64,000 bases of DNA from Strongylocentrotus purpuratus (taxonomy: Eukaryota; Echinodermata; Echinoidea; Camarodonta; Strongylocentrotidae). Each line of letters opens with the position of its first letter. The first letter of the stretch is position 1. Below, one piece after another: positions 19,346-31,460 of the stretch. The DNA is taken from NCBI RefSeq assembly GCF_000002235.5, contig NW_022145594.1, positions 17,896,412 through 17,960,411 of the forward strand, in the 5' to 3' direction. Made by a program: the position numbers and the translations under genes. Under the pieces are notes generated by a model. The model saw nothing but the letters and a program-made list of their open reading frames with translations, had not been told where the DNA came from and searched no databases.

Positions 19346-21637
19346 GCAGGTAGAATAATTAATAATGACTAATAAAACTGGCAACCACCAAGATGGAAAT
19401 GAACCTATGAATGACATCCTGAGTACAAGAGCATAATATTAAAACAGGGCGGTCCTTTAATACTTTCAGCTCGGGGCAGTAATCAATTATAATCTTAAAT
19501 ACTTGGATGTAAGTATAAGCCTAGTTGTACAACTACATTGAGGGTTACATGGTAAATGGTGGTTTAAAGGCCTTTACATTGTTCTGGAGGTCGGATGTTG
19601 TAGATTTTATGACCAATATTGGAAATTCACATTTCTTTTTCCACATTGGAAGAAAAACTCATGTTTACATAATATAGAGCTATTGTGGCAGCTACTTATA
19701 ATGATATACAAGTAGGAAGTCCAATACATTCCTCCATACTAGAAGCAATCATTACAATTTTATAAAATAACAAATGGGACATACATGTAGTGTCTCCTTT
19801 CAAAAAGGAAACTGATCTAAAATGTATTTAAAAAGAGCCAAAGGGAAACTAATCTATTAAATTGTAAACTAAAGGTAAAGTGATCTATTAACGAAACTGG
19901 AAGTCTATTTGAACGAATCTCCCCCCCCCCCCACTCCTCCCCCACAACCTTCCTTCAAAACAAAGACCTTGTATTTAATCAATATTGCTGCAAATAGATA
20001 GTGAATCATTCACCGGACACATCACTTTAGCAACAACATTTACGAGAGGTTATACGAGCACGTATAGGCCTACATGTGCGATATCAGGGAGGCAAAAGGG
20101 GGAGAAAGTATGGGGAGGGGGAGGGGGAGATCCGAGAAGGGTGTTGTATGCATTACCTGGGAAGTTACCCTTGCATGTACGCAGAGACCCCTTTAACAAG
20201 CCTCTGATGTACGTATGCGGATTTTGCATGATAATAATGTGCCTAGCTGTCCACTTTATCTGAACGAAGTCTGTGAAATTTTCCCTGCTATCTCTCTGGT
20301 AAATCGAGATATAAACAGCGACCAGGGTGACCTGAAATTGTGCAGCGATGACTTGCAAAACTTTGCTATCTTCAGCCTTTAATAGCTTCGGCTGCTCCTC
20401 TCGAACCTAATTTAGAGCTTCTGTGCTCCCCTCATTCCTCGAGTTGTGAAAAGAAATCAAATTAAACCGAGTTTGGTGATTAAAACGAGACCTTTGATAG
20501 CGAAAAGTAACAAAATATGCTAAACCACATATGCATCGTAGCTCGGGAGGTGGGGTGCAATAGTCAGTTGCACAAGCCTACAACGTAAAACATTTATTTA
20601 TGGAGTTTAATGCACGAACTTTCAGAACTTTCTCGTGTTCTACGCGATACTAGTTTTATTCTATGGTTATGCTTACAAAACTTATCCGGGATAGTTCGAA
20701 TCTGGACTTGAGTTGTACTAAAAACCTGGCGACGAATGCCAGGAAAAATCAATTTGCATAGAGCTGCTGGCAAGGGGAGTACAATAGTGAGCATTGTTCA
20801 ACTCCGTTGGTCCCCGTACATAGCGGATTGGGGTCACGGAGAGTTGCCTTCCCAGGGACCACGTTTCGGTGGAAAACTTTTCTCTTCCTCTCTCTCTCTC
20901 TCGTCGCCTTCGACGAACTCTCGCCCGGACTCGACCGCACTTACTTGCTATGATACCCCCCCCCCCCACCCTTTCTCTCCGATTTTTACTGGTCCTCTGG
21001 ATGAACTATCACGATTCAGGAGGAGTTTCTTGCCCTGTACATGTAATTTGTTGTCTGATATTTATTTTTAACGTTTTGTGTACAGTGTTCCTCTAACTGG
21101 CTTCCTACTTGAAGAGTTCTCTTCAAAGTTCAACTTGGAATACGAAATGAAAAGCCGTAATGCTTGTCCTTATGTCCTACCTAGCAACAAGCAATGTATA
21201 AAATTCGCATATTGACTATTGAAGTACAAATATTCGTAACATGTGAATGAAATAACTTGTAGCATGGCACTTGACAAGGATTTTATGCACTATATTTTAT
21301 TACGTTACGAAAATAGCCTATTGCATGACCGGAACTCAACTTGAGTGGGATTGGAATACAACACCAACGCAGCAATTTCTCATATTATAACGCGATACCT
21401 GCAGATGTACACGTATACCAGGTATAATTTGTACTTGGCCGCTGTGAGGGGAAGGGGGTCAGGCGGTGGGCTTATGGATGAGGGGGAAATCCCAGTCTCC
21501 GCTCATCTTCTGACTCACTTGCATGGCAATTGAATCCCGTGCCAAAAAAAATGCACGTGATTGCGTAACAGTAATAGCCTTTCAGAATTCTTCAATCTTT
21601 TATTTTTCATTCTCTTTTTGTTCATGAGTACCGAGAT

Positions 21638-21673
<36 letters not shown>

Positions 21674-23756
21674 GGAGCATAAATTGGAATACTAGTACAT
21701 AGCGTTCACTTCAAACTTTCCCTCTTTTTCTGCCCCGTAGAAACATGCCTGGACTCTGGAGAGAAGAATATTAAAAGCCCTCAATATTATAAACACAACA
21801 CAAACAGAAGGCCCTTCATTTGTACTTGCACAGAAACATTTTTTGTTTAATGCAGACTATAAAAACGTGCAATGATATAATTTAAACGAGTTGTTAGATA
21901 AGTAACTCGTTGTTTTGCAACTTTTGACCTACAGCACTTTACAGCCTACATGATTGTTTTGTTGTTGCTTTTTCTTACAAAATGCAGTGCTTCATTGCTG
22001 AGCTATTAAAAGGGTGGGGCGTCGAAGTTATTTATTTTAATACACGCAGCTGTGGAACGGTGTGTGTATATATAGGTGCTATTGACAGAGCTCTACCGGG
22101 TTAACGATAAACTGTGCAATGTTTACTTGCACTTGAAAGGAGAATAATCGTGATGAAAAAAAAATGGGGCGTTAAGTTGCGTCGTTTATTAGACATAAGT
22201 ATACTGTATGTATTGTAGACAAGGTTTGTGTACGCTGTATTATGGTCGACAAAGTCAAGTGCATTGCCATTGGAGAGCGAAACTTACGACAGTGTTATTC
22301 AGGTCAGGTCATCATGAACGGACATCCGAACGATACAAGTTAGTCTCTCAGTCGGAAACCCTAATCTCGTTTTTACCCAAGTCAAAGATTAAAATGGCCA
22401 AGATTAAACTGATTGAATCTTTGCGCAGCATAAAACGTATGACCATTCGGTACAATTGTCTGAAAATCAAGACTATTACTTTTGGGCTCTATAGCCCTAA
22501 AGTCGATTTGACAACTAATAGTAATTATTTTCCCACTTGAAGACATTTTCAAGCTCCACCTTTTTTAGTGAAGTTCTAAATAAGTATTATCTTTCAAATG
22601 CAGTTGGAATTTAACTTTTTTATTTTTTGGCCTGCAAATGGGACATAGTACCTTTAAAGAAGCCATTGTTTTGTATAAAATTTGTTTTGAATTGAGGGAA
22701 GTTTTGCAGCATGTATAGTGTATACAGTGACTGTACATATTATGTTATTTCCAAGTTCGTAAGGCTTCTTTAGAAAATATCCTTTTATTCTACATTTTAC
22801 ATGTAGGATTTTTAAAACTATAAACAAGTTTTCCTGTATTTGAAAAAAAAAAGTCTGAGCCGAGGAGACTCCATGCGAGCCTAATACTACCCCTTGGTTA
22901 AAAGGCCTATGGTTGAACGGAAGAAATCTTTAATTATTTAAATTGCCATTTGGTTCATTACTTGTATTCAAGTTCGTCCAACCCCAATTTACCATATGTA
23001 TTTCGTGTAAACTCAAAACCCAGTTCGTCTTGTCTTTTTTGTTTATTCTCCATTTTGTCTCCGTTGACCAGTCTAGTGTAATCAACAGTTCGACAATTGC
23101 CCTTTTTTCTATCACCTACCCTGCCTTTAACAAAAACTCATGTTGGCTGTACCACTGATTGGCACTGAATAACTATTATCCAAAATCAAATAGGGCTACT
23201 TAGTTCACTAATAATGATGCAACTGCCTCACAAGATAGGAATTAATAAAGATATTGGGAGAGATGTAGGCTCATTCAATGAATTCAAACGAACAAACAAA
23301 CAAACAAGCAAACAGAGAAGGAAACAAACATAGCCGAATCCGGGAAACTGTTTTATGATAATCGGTTGTCATGGAAGCTGGCCTACGTACCCGGATTCAA
23401 AGTGGGAGGTGACAGCAAGTATAGGACAAAAGACAACTTTTAACTATTATTGGTGAATACCACCTCAGTCGAGATACATTACGCTTGGTCGTTTGGGAGT
23501 CGGCCCCGTGCTATGGATACACCACTTATAAATAAACCCCATATGAATTTAATTTCGACGAATATGATGACAGACACTCTGCTTTTTGTAAATTGGTGGA
23601 CGGGGTAGTCATCTTTGCTTCCTTTATTGAACAAAAGACAAAGAAACAATGGCAAACAAACAAAAACCTAAAACTATGTTGGCTTGATGGTGCAGAGCCG
23701 CATGCCACTACTGAACGGTGCCCTTCACCTCATCACCCCTACCACTCGTCCAAACC
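19346..23756. other. 4.4 kb without recognisable gene
   Basis: Mostly unique AT-rich sequence with C-runs at 19920 and 20957, (GA)n at 21640-21671 and a (CT)n at 20890. A 20-bp match to the end of the 390-bp MITE family (GCATGACCGGAACTCAACTT, 21324) is probably a fragment. A candidate strong donor on the minus strand (GCAA|GTAAGT, about 20945) has no convincing exon. Confidence 0.4.
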
Positions 23757-24064
23757 CCTTCTCTCTTTCTCTCTCTCCCCTCTCTCTCCCCCTCTCTCTC
23801 CCCCTTCTCTCTCTCCCCTCTCTCTCTCCCCTTCTCTTTCTCCCCCCTCTCTCTCCCCTCTCTCTCTCCCCTCTCTCTTCCCCTTCTCTCTCTCTTTCTC
23901 TTCCCCCCTCTCTCTCTCCCCCTCCCCTATCTTCCTCTCTCTCCCCTCTCTCTCCCCTCCCTCTCTCTCTCTCTCTCTTTTCCCTCTCTATCTCTCTCAC
24001 TCTTTCTCTTTCTCCCCCTCTCTCTCCCCCTCTCACTCCTTCTCCCCCTCTCTCCTTCTCCCCT
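23757..24064. repeat. 300-bp polypyrimidine tract
   Basis: CTCTCTCC and TTTCTCTC units with very few purines on the plus strand. It is a mirror-repeat-rich homopyrimidine block able to form triplex DNA in principle. Long frames across it are low-complexity. Confidence 0.9.
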
Positions 24065-24068
24065 ACAG

Positions 24069-24140
24069 TGAACTCTGCCTGGACAACGAAAAATGTCCCA
24101 CACCTATCTTCGCATTGGTCATTCCGTGTCCCTACGTAAG
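24069..24140 (+). CDS. candidate 72-bp exon, unidentified
   Basis: CCCTACAG at 24061-24068, after 300 bp of pyrimidines, is a textbook acceptor. TACGTAAG|GTGAGC at 24140/24141 is a good donor. In between one frame is open: a base, 23 codons (starting ELCLDNEKCP and ending IPCPYV) and two bases. It is symmetric in phase 2 and would be phase-compatible with the candidate first exon at 18023-18039. I do not recognise the peptide. The acceptor quality is inflated by the microsatellite, an open frame over 72 bp is not informative, and the exon could be spurious. Confidence 0.22.
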
Positions 24141-24280
24141 GTGAGCCGTCGCTCGAGGGGCAATAGTAGACGTGGTCACCTCACCTGACCTCTGCCAGAC
24201 CGTGCTTCCACTCATATCACGGCCGCACCCAGCATGGAGGAATTGTTTCTAAAGGCCTTCAAAATCTCACAAAGAAACAA

Positions 24281-24476
24281 TTAAAGCCCCACTGAACTAC
24301 TTATAGCTACTTGCGCCCTCTATATAACAAACAATGCCTATAATCGGTGCCTGTTGGTCCCCGTGATCCCCCTTTTCTTATGTTAAGTGAGAGCTGAGTT
24401 GATGAGACAGCCGGCTGTCAGTGACCTTGCAGGGTGGTCTAATCCCCCGGGCCAAACTACTACAGACGGGCTTTAA
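24281..24476 (+). mobile_element. 190-bp TTAA-bounded MITE family, copy 1
   Basis: Begins TTAAAGCCCCACTGAACTAC, ends AGACGGGCTTTAA. Internal landmarks GCTACTTGCGCCCTCTATAT, GGTGCCTGTTGGTCC, TGAGAGCTGAGTT and GGGTGGTCTAAT are shared with 42841-43052 and, inverted, with 56375-56566. Confidence 0.85.
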
Positions 24477-24889
24477 ATTCCCTCCAGCCTCATTTGTTTC
24501 TATTACTATCATTTTTTATAAAATCTTTTTTAATTTCGAGAGATTTTCCTAAGGCATTTTGAAACTTTACATGTATATTTATTATTGCTTTTTGTAAATT
24601 TCTGAATGTTCACTAACTCCATTTTTTAACGAAAATAGTAGTTTGACTTTTCTCGCCGTGTTGATATGAACATCGCAGCTGTGCTCAATATTCTGGCACT
24701 TCACAGCCTATTTCGGTTAATTCTGTTGTCTGAACAAAATGTATAATTTCCTGTCATTTTAATGTCTGTCCGGATTAGGGTTTATTAGCCTGGGGAATCG
24801 AGATCGAAGCACTCCAAATTTTGGCTTGATTTCCCCCGCAGACTGCACTTTGTCGATTTAAAGGGCAAAATGAATGAAGGGGGAAATCA
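24477..24889. other. non-coding, nothing recognised
   Basis: AT-rich unique sequence. Confidence 0.4.
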
Positions 24890-24893
24890 GAGG

Positions 24894-24924
<31 letters not shown>

Positions 24925-24990
24925 GGAGTGGGGAGGGGAGAGGGAGAGAGAGAGAGAGAGAGAAAAGGGGGAGGGGGAAAGAATGAGGGG
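24890..24990. repeat. (GA)n microsatellite
   Basis: Two (GA)n runs separated by GGGAGTGGGGAGGGG. Confidence 0.85.
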
Positions 24991-25085
24991 GTGAACGAAA
25001 GTATTACAGTTTTTAATTTGATAATTTACATTAAGTATTAAGAAAGACAGTTCTGTTCCGTTTGATGGCCGAAGAGGTGCCATAT

Positions 25086-25240
25086 AATGGTACAGGGGTT
25101 TGAGCACGTGACTGGAAAATGCAAAGGTCATGGCATCTACATTTGCCACTCCATACCCATGAGAGAAGAGAAATGGGCACCTGGTAGTAATGGCGAAAGC
25201 CTGTGTGATAGTAATTGCCCCCAGGTCGACAGTGTCAAGC
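25086..25240 (+). repeat. SINE body fragment
   Basis: ATTTGCCACTC, then GGGCACCTGGTAGTAATGG-GAAAGC parallels ATTTGCCACTC, GGGTACCTGATAGGATGCGAAAGC of the SINE at 790-1144. Head and tail are not preserved. Confidence 0.55.
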
Positions 25241-25978
25241 AAATCAAAATTGTCCATATAAGTCTTTAATTCAATTCAAGAATTGGGACAAAAAAGAAAG
25301 ACAAAAAGCGGATCTAATACATGTATATTTTAAATTTTGCGACAATTTCTTTTAATTGGGTTGGACCTTTAACGTACTGCCCCTTTACTGACTGTCGTCC
25401 ACCCCCAATATCCTTTCATCACGTTTAGCATTCGTCACGTGACATGTCTCTTGCTCTATAACGCCTGTGATTTGACCGCAGACATGTCATGTGATCCATA
25501 TCATCAATTGTGGACAGTATTTATAATTTCTTTCCTGAAATGATTTACTGTCCAAATGTTACACCAAATTAGATACAGGAAGATGTGAAACGCATAGAAT
25601 AGAAATATCTGCACTCGAAAAGACAAAGAAAGCTACCTATTCCTAAGTTAACATATATTGTTTTTAAATCCCCGAGAGAAATGTTTATAAATAGAGAGTG
25701 AATTATGTTTTTAAAGTGTAGTTTCCTCCTTTTTTTTCTGAAAATAGTCTGGTAACTTACTCAAAATGAACTTGATACTGTAACTTGTAAATATATACCG
25801 CCGAAGCACACGTCATTTCAGCTAATTAAATTTTCACGATAACATAACATGACAAATACACCTCCATTCATAATGTGTGTTAATTTCCAGTGGAAACCGT
25901 TTACCCGACGTCTAGACGAGCGAAGGGAAATCGTTAAAAAAAAAGAGGACGCAAGCGTAGACTGCCACTAGAGTATAC
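25241..25978. other. non-coding, nothing recognised
   Basis: AT-rich unique sequence between the SINE fragment and the GGCGTAGCC-bordered element. Confidence 0.4.
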
Positions 25979-26220
25979 AGGGGCGTAGCCGCTAGGGTTG
26001 CGGGGCAGTTTGCATGTGCCCTTCGCGATTTGATAACTTTGCTGCATTGTGTTTCGTGTTTTCCATGTTTGATTGTGTTCAGGGGATCCCTTCTTATCGA
26101 CTATTTAATTCACCTGGATGTTTTTCTTTAAATATGGAAATGTAATGACGTCCCAGACGTCAGCACTCGCAACCCCCTTTTGTTGGGGGGGGGGGGGGGG
26201 GGGGGGGGGGGGTCGCGGGG
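25979..26220. repeat. GGCGTAGCC-bordered element with G28 tract
   Basis: GGGGCGTAGCCGCTAG at 25980 and an uninterrupted G run at 26185-26212. Possible remnant of the same family as at 11480-12360. Confidence 0.45.
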
Positions 26221-26579
26221 GATTGTGAAATTCAGATCTCCCGCATAAGACGTGCGTGGCATATAATTTGGAGTGAACAACTCACTGATCTCTTGAAGAT
26301 CGAAATCATGAACATTTCTCGCATGCCTATCTCATCTCCGAGGTTGATACTTGATAGGGGCGCAACCGCCTCGTGCCCCGATTTTGAAATCCACTTTGGC
26401 ACACCTCAACTTCACACACGAAACAATAGTGCCTAATACTTTTCTTTCAAATTAAGAACTAAAGGGCTCCTGAAAATGTGAGAACTTTGTATTCATCTTC
26501 CTTAAAAACAAATATTGCTTGGCAGAGACTTTCCAGACTTTTGCCTCCTCTACAAAAAAAAAAACCTGAGTCCGCCCTG

Positions 26580-27100
26580 TTATAAAGGCTTCAGTTTAGC
26601 TGGCACTACGCCATTGAGGAAACGGCGGCAGAGACTGAGGCCAATTTGAAACAAATCAGGGGAAATTCTGCGTCTGTCTGCAGCGATCAAATCTCCCGCG
26701 ACCGACCGCGATTCGGAACAAAATAATAAAGCCTCGTTTTACGCGCGGGATAAAACGGAAGATTGATTCCGATTGCCAACTTTATAAGTCGTTCATCAAA
26801 TTTATCGCGCGGTAATAACGGCGATTTGTTTCCCCCCGTAAAGTTGCATGATTCATTCAATATTCGGCACCTCAAAGTACAAATCTGCCGGAGAGCCGTA
26901 CGGAGATGAAATGCGATCAAATGTGATTTATTATACAAATGCTTCATACAAATATATTGACAGAAATTGCGCGATGTTCTTTCATCAATTTATTCGTGAC
27001 CTTTTCCTCCTCGAGAACGTCAAGTTTATTGTCTCGGGCGGTATTTCTAGATACGATTTGCTGTGTATGATGTCATCATCAAAAGTATTATATTGTCTTT
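26580..27100. promoter_or_regulatory. candidate conserved regulatory block
   Basis: About 500 bp free of microsatellites and foldbacks in a region full of them, with many retained CpGs (CGACCGACCGCGATTCGG, TTTACGCGCGGG, TTATCGCGCGG). It has TCF-like ATCAAA motifs at about 26687, 26796 and 26908, and AT-rich homeodomain-type cores between. No frame is convincing. Regulatory function is inference; only cross-species alignment can decide. Confidence 0.3.
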
Positions 27101-29290
27101 TTTCTTCTTCTCATTTTGCGCAAAGACCATAAACAGAGACAAATTTATTATCTTAACAACGATGAAAGTGGCTCTAAACCTTTGATTATTTAGTTCCAAG
27201 GGCGGAAGTATATTTAGTTTGCGATGTTTATTATTGTCTGTTTTGCATGAATCAGGCTGTGAATTAATTTTGATTTGATTCAATTTGATTTAATGTCGTT
27301 TGTGTCTTGTTTGTAGCTAAAATCATCTAAGGTACAATTAAGTGTACATATAAACCCAATGCCTTTGAGTGTAATAATATTACATTGTCGTATCACTTTT
27401 CATAACGCTTTCAAGTGCATGAGTGTGATATTTCCGTTTGATGAAATTTGAGCATTGCTTTATATTATTAATCATCGGACGAGAGGAAATTGCAGGAGTG
27501 GGTTAAAAACAAAGCAACGGCGATAACAAAATGCGGAAACATGTCGCCTTGATCCTATTACAAATTGACTTAGGGTATAATCAATTAATCTTCCTTTCGC
27601 AGAATCTCTAGGTAAATGCAATGCGATCCGGTAATTAAACTGCATTTGATGTTCAATTTCATTCGATATTTTGATAATTTTTCTGTGCACAATTACCAAA
27701 TCGGTATTTCTAACACAAATGTTGTTAATTCAATTTTAAAGAAAGAAGCCTTAAACAGGGTGAAATTGCTTAATTATATTTGTTGACTCCATTGTTTACA
27801 TAATTGCGTAAATTCTTGTTTATTTAAAATCGAGGAAGAAAAAAAGGGGGGCGGGGGGGGGGGAAGAAGGGGTCCCTCCCCCCAAACAAAAAAAAAGGAT
27901 AAAAGGAGAAACAACTATATGAATCAATTTGATTTGGCCTTAGACCTTTTGACTTGATCATAGTCTTTTTTTAGAGCCTTGGTTTTTCACTGGTCCTAAT
28001 GTAAGTCCGCCTTTAATCATGTTAATCGGATTGCAATATACGGGATGCCGATTGCACTGTTATCAACATCAAATATGTGTTCGTATACTCCTTTTGGACG
28101 CTGATTAATCTCTTGTGTTCTTTTGTCGTTTGCTACTGTTTTAATCCATTGGTGCGGTGACTCAGCCGTTCAATGGCGTGACGGTTGATGCCATGAATGT
28201 ATTATCTGTATATTAAAAAAAAGCTACATGTAATTATTATGGTCTTGAAATAAGAGCCGTTTTGAAATTGAGAAATTAAGAAACAATTTCCAGACACGGA
28301 TACTACAAAATTCCCATGACTTGCCCAACGCAATATCGCACTTGCACAATAATACTATTCTTTCATGAGCAAACGCAATACGTTTTTTTCCTAAAAATAT
28401 AAATATTGGCTTTGCATCTAAACCACAATTTGTTTTCTTGCTGTTGAGTAGGGGGGGGGGGGGGGTGGGGAGCGTCGGCAGATAAATAAACTTTTATGTA
28501 AGCAAGTTGCCTCCAAAACGCTTGTCATAATATTTGTATTAAAGATGTAACGGAGAAAACATTCGGAGGCCACCGTGTCTGAAAGCCATTCATAAAGTTC
28601 TCAGTAAAAGTCTGTAATGAATGTACCTGTATAGGCATCGGCAGTTGACTTTTACATTACATTATTTTGATGACACGCAAAATGATGATGGCAAATAATA
28701 CGGCTTCTCTTGATTGCGAATTTGTAAATAGTTGTCATGATGTTGAAGATTGTTTAGTGAATGTTCACCTTAATTTGGGGAAAATGGCGGCGGCTAAAAA
28801 TGTAGCAATGGCGTAGTTATTGGCCACATGGGGGTAGATGCCCCCATGTAAATGGAAATCAACTCCTCTCCCCAGATAAAGTGAACAGAGAGGAAAAGAG
28901 AGAGAGAAGAGGGGTGGTGGGATCGTAAAAAGATGATGGAGAAACTCTTCCCAATACCTCATCCCGATCTATAATTGTCTGGTTAAATAGCACTCCATGC
29001 ACCGAGTAAGCAATGTTTCCCCACCCCTAATGCCAGTGCCCCTCGGTGACCCAGCTCCGCTACTCTTTGTGCAGTTGAGTTCACCCAGCAGCAAACATTG
29101 TGACGTCATCATCTTGCTGTGTGACGGCATAAAGTAACCAGGCTACCTGAACATTATGTTCGTATAGGGGCGTGCCTCGGACGACATGCAAGGTAAACAT
29201 CGGGCCGTTGTTTCGGTACGGATATCCCGCTCGGTGTGGCCTTGGATGTCTCTCACCTCATGCCCCTGTTCAAGTCATGTTTTCTTTCTT
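27101..29290. other. non-coding, no gene recognised
   Basis: AT-rich unique sequence; interrupted G-runs at 27846-27861 and 28450-28463; a degenerate (TTTGAT)n near 27270 may be another LINE-tail fragment; a GATAAA/AATTA-rich stretch at 27480-27700. Confidence 0.4.
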
Positions 29291-29302
29291 ATTTTCGTTG
29301 AA

Positions 29303-29334
29303 ATGAGAGAGAGAGAGAGAGATCTAGAGAGAGC

Positions 29335-29365
<31 letters not shown>

Positions 29366-29400
29366 TACAGAGAGGGAGAGGGGAAAGGAGGGGGAGGGGT
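29303..29400. repeat. (GA)n and (GACA)n microsatellite
   Basis: GA units 29304-29350 then (CAGA)4 at 29350-29365 and G-rich GA. Confidence 0.85.
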
Positions 29401-30890
29401 CGGTTTATAGAAATTTGAAATATGAATCAACTCATGTGTCGAAAAACCCCTTTGCAAGACTCTGTTACACCTCTCCCACCCTGTACTGTAGTCTACAGAC
29501 GTTAGCAAATTGAAATAAAACAAAACAATGTGATTTTATTCAGCTTGAAACTTCTAGCTTGTCGAGGTCTCCAATTTGGGGTAGTGAATTCCCTGCAATG
29601 AATAAGCATTTTCAGGTGTAGTCGGGTTGTAAGAACTTTGATAACCTTCGCCCAATACTTAATCTAGAGTCACCCCCTTATCCACGTACCCCCGCCCCCT
29701 CCCATCATCATATAACCTACTGCTATGTCAGGCATGTCTTAAAGAGTGGCTCAGAAAATAGAGATCGTCATAGCATTGTTGACAAACATCATGACGATGC
29801 ATGTTCCTATGATGTCTCACGCCCCCATCGATCGAGGTTCCCCAATGAGTAATGAGTTCCTGTCTGGGGGAGGGCATCTGTAAAGGAATCCGATATCAGG
29901 GGTATTGTTTCAGTGTTGTGTCGTTATTGTATCCTCTTCCATAAAACGATACACCACAATGTCATAGGCCGACCTACTTCTGAAGTAAAGGCCGGCCATT
30001 CGTGTTTGAGAGACTCCCCCGTTTCCAACTTTCCTTGTGCATCGTAGGGCAGTTCGCTTATACGTCAGACCAGTGGGAATTACCAGGGAACTAATTGTTA
30101 TGTACAAAATAAATCTTGCTAGGCGCAGCAGCGAAATTCGATGTCCCATCGGGAACTTGTTGCGTGGAACTCGGAAGTTTTGTGTTTTCTGTAGATTTTT
30201 GAATTTATGATGATGACTCTTTTCTTATAGGTTTTTACATGTACTAGGGAAAAATATATTTCCAAAATAGATTGCCTAGACAGAATCAATAATTGTTGAG
30301 ATTGTTTTCGATTGATTTCGTTACACCTCATGTTGTTTCACTTCACGGGACATAGACAGTATTTTGCCACCCGCCTAAAATTACATTCAAAATCTAACGA
30401 CCGATTATTCCAGGATAGGCAACTCTAAGTTTCGAAGGGGGTGCAAATAACAGCAAGTTCTTTTTCTTACTGAAATATCCATGATCCATCACATTCTATT
30501 TTTTCCTGCCTTCAAATGGAAACAGAAGCTTTTGAGAACCATTCTGTTCTCGTTCTGTAAAAGTGTTTGACACAACACCTCCTTCTTGCACGTAGCTGCA
30601 TGTGCAAGGTCGTGGATGTTGCAGCTGCTCGTACGCAATGTACGAGATTGGTGTTTCCAAGTTCCAAGTTAGATGATCGGTTTACCAACATCAACTTCTT
30701 TCCTGGGGACTATGTATATAGTGATACATTATTCCATTCGCCTCTCAGTATTATATGCATGAACTATAATACTTGGAATCCAGACTACATACATTATTGT
30801 TGCCATGTCGGACTTCACTCGGGAAGGCTTTCAAGTTAGATCGTGCATGGAACTTGAATACGTTGTTAATAAATCGGTCTATGGTATTAA
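29401..30890. other. non-coding, no gene recognised
   Basis: No supported gene or repeat; short frames only. Confidence 0.4.
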
Positions 30891-31000
30891 GGACTTTTAG
30901 ATTTACACGTCGACATAGTTGACTGCTACGTGTGACGTTCTTTTAAGGCATAACGACACGTAGCAGTCCACTATGTCGACGTGCACATTTAAAAGTCTCC
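30891..31000. mobile_element. 110-bp hairpin element
   Basis: GGACTTTTAGATTTACACGT and CGACATAGTTGACTGCTACG pair with CGTAGCAGTCCACTATGTCG and ACGTGCACATTTAAAAGTCTCC. The arms are about 45 bp with few mismatches around an 18-bp interior. No second copy is seen in the window. Confidence 0.65.
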
Positions 31001-31321
31001 ATTGACGTGTCAAGATAGAGGGCCTGGGCCTGCAGACTAGTCCTGTCCCGTCCTTGAACTTGCCTGTAGTGTGAAGGCGATGGTACCGCCAGGGACCAGG
31101 AACTTCGAAGAAAGACTCTGCATTTACGGCAAGTGACTGCGCACAATGTCGAGGAATGCCATTTAGGTCAGTCGAGCTGTCACAGGAGCTCGGAGGTCAA
31201 TGTTTACATTCTGCTGATGAACTTGAAAGTGCACCCATCCATGTGTGTGTGTACTGCATTATTATTACATGTACTATGTATACATACATGGAAGAACCAG
31301 AGTCATTTTATTCACACACAT

Positions 31322-31460
31322 TGGCCCGAATTCACAAAGGAGGTTTGTCGACAACATTGGTTTATCTGCGTCATACGGCGCGTTTTGACGCGTTTCAAAC
31401 CAAGGTATGACGCACATAAACGTAGGTTTGTTGACAAACCTCCTTTGTGAACTCGGGCCA
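31322..31460. mobile_element. palindromic TGGCCCGAATTCACAAAGG family, copy 1
   Basis: Ends TGGCCCGAATTCACAAAGGA and TCCTTTGTGAACTCGGGCCA. Each arm continues GGTTTGTCGACAA / TTGTTGACAAACC, so most of the 139 bp can fold. Two further copies are at 32937-33043 and 61830-61998. Confidence 0.85.

Noticed and set aside
23593..24144. 183-codon Ser/Leu/Pro-rich frame and its overlapping partners
   Set aside because: Translation of the CT tract. Only the last 72 bp is kept as a weak exon candidate because of its splice sites.
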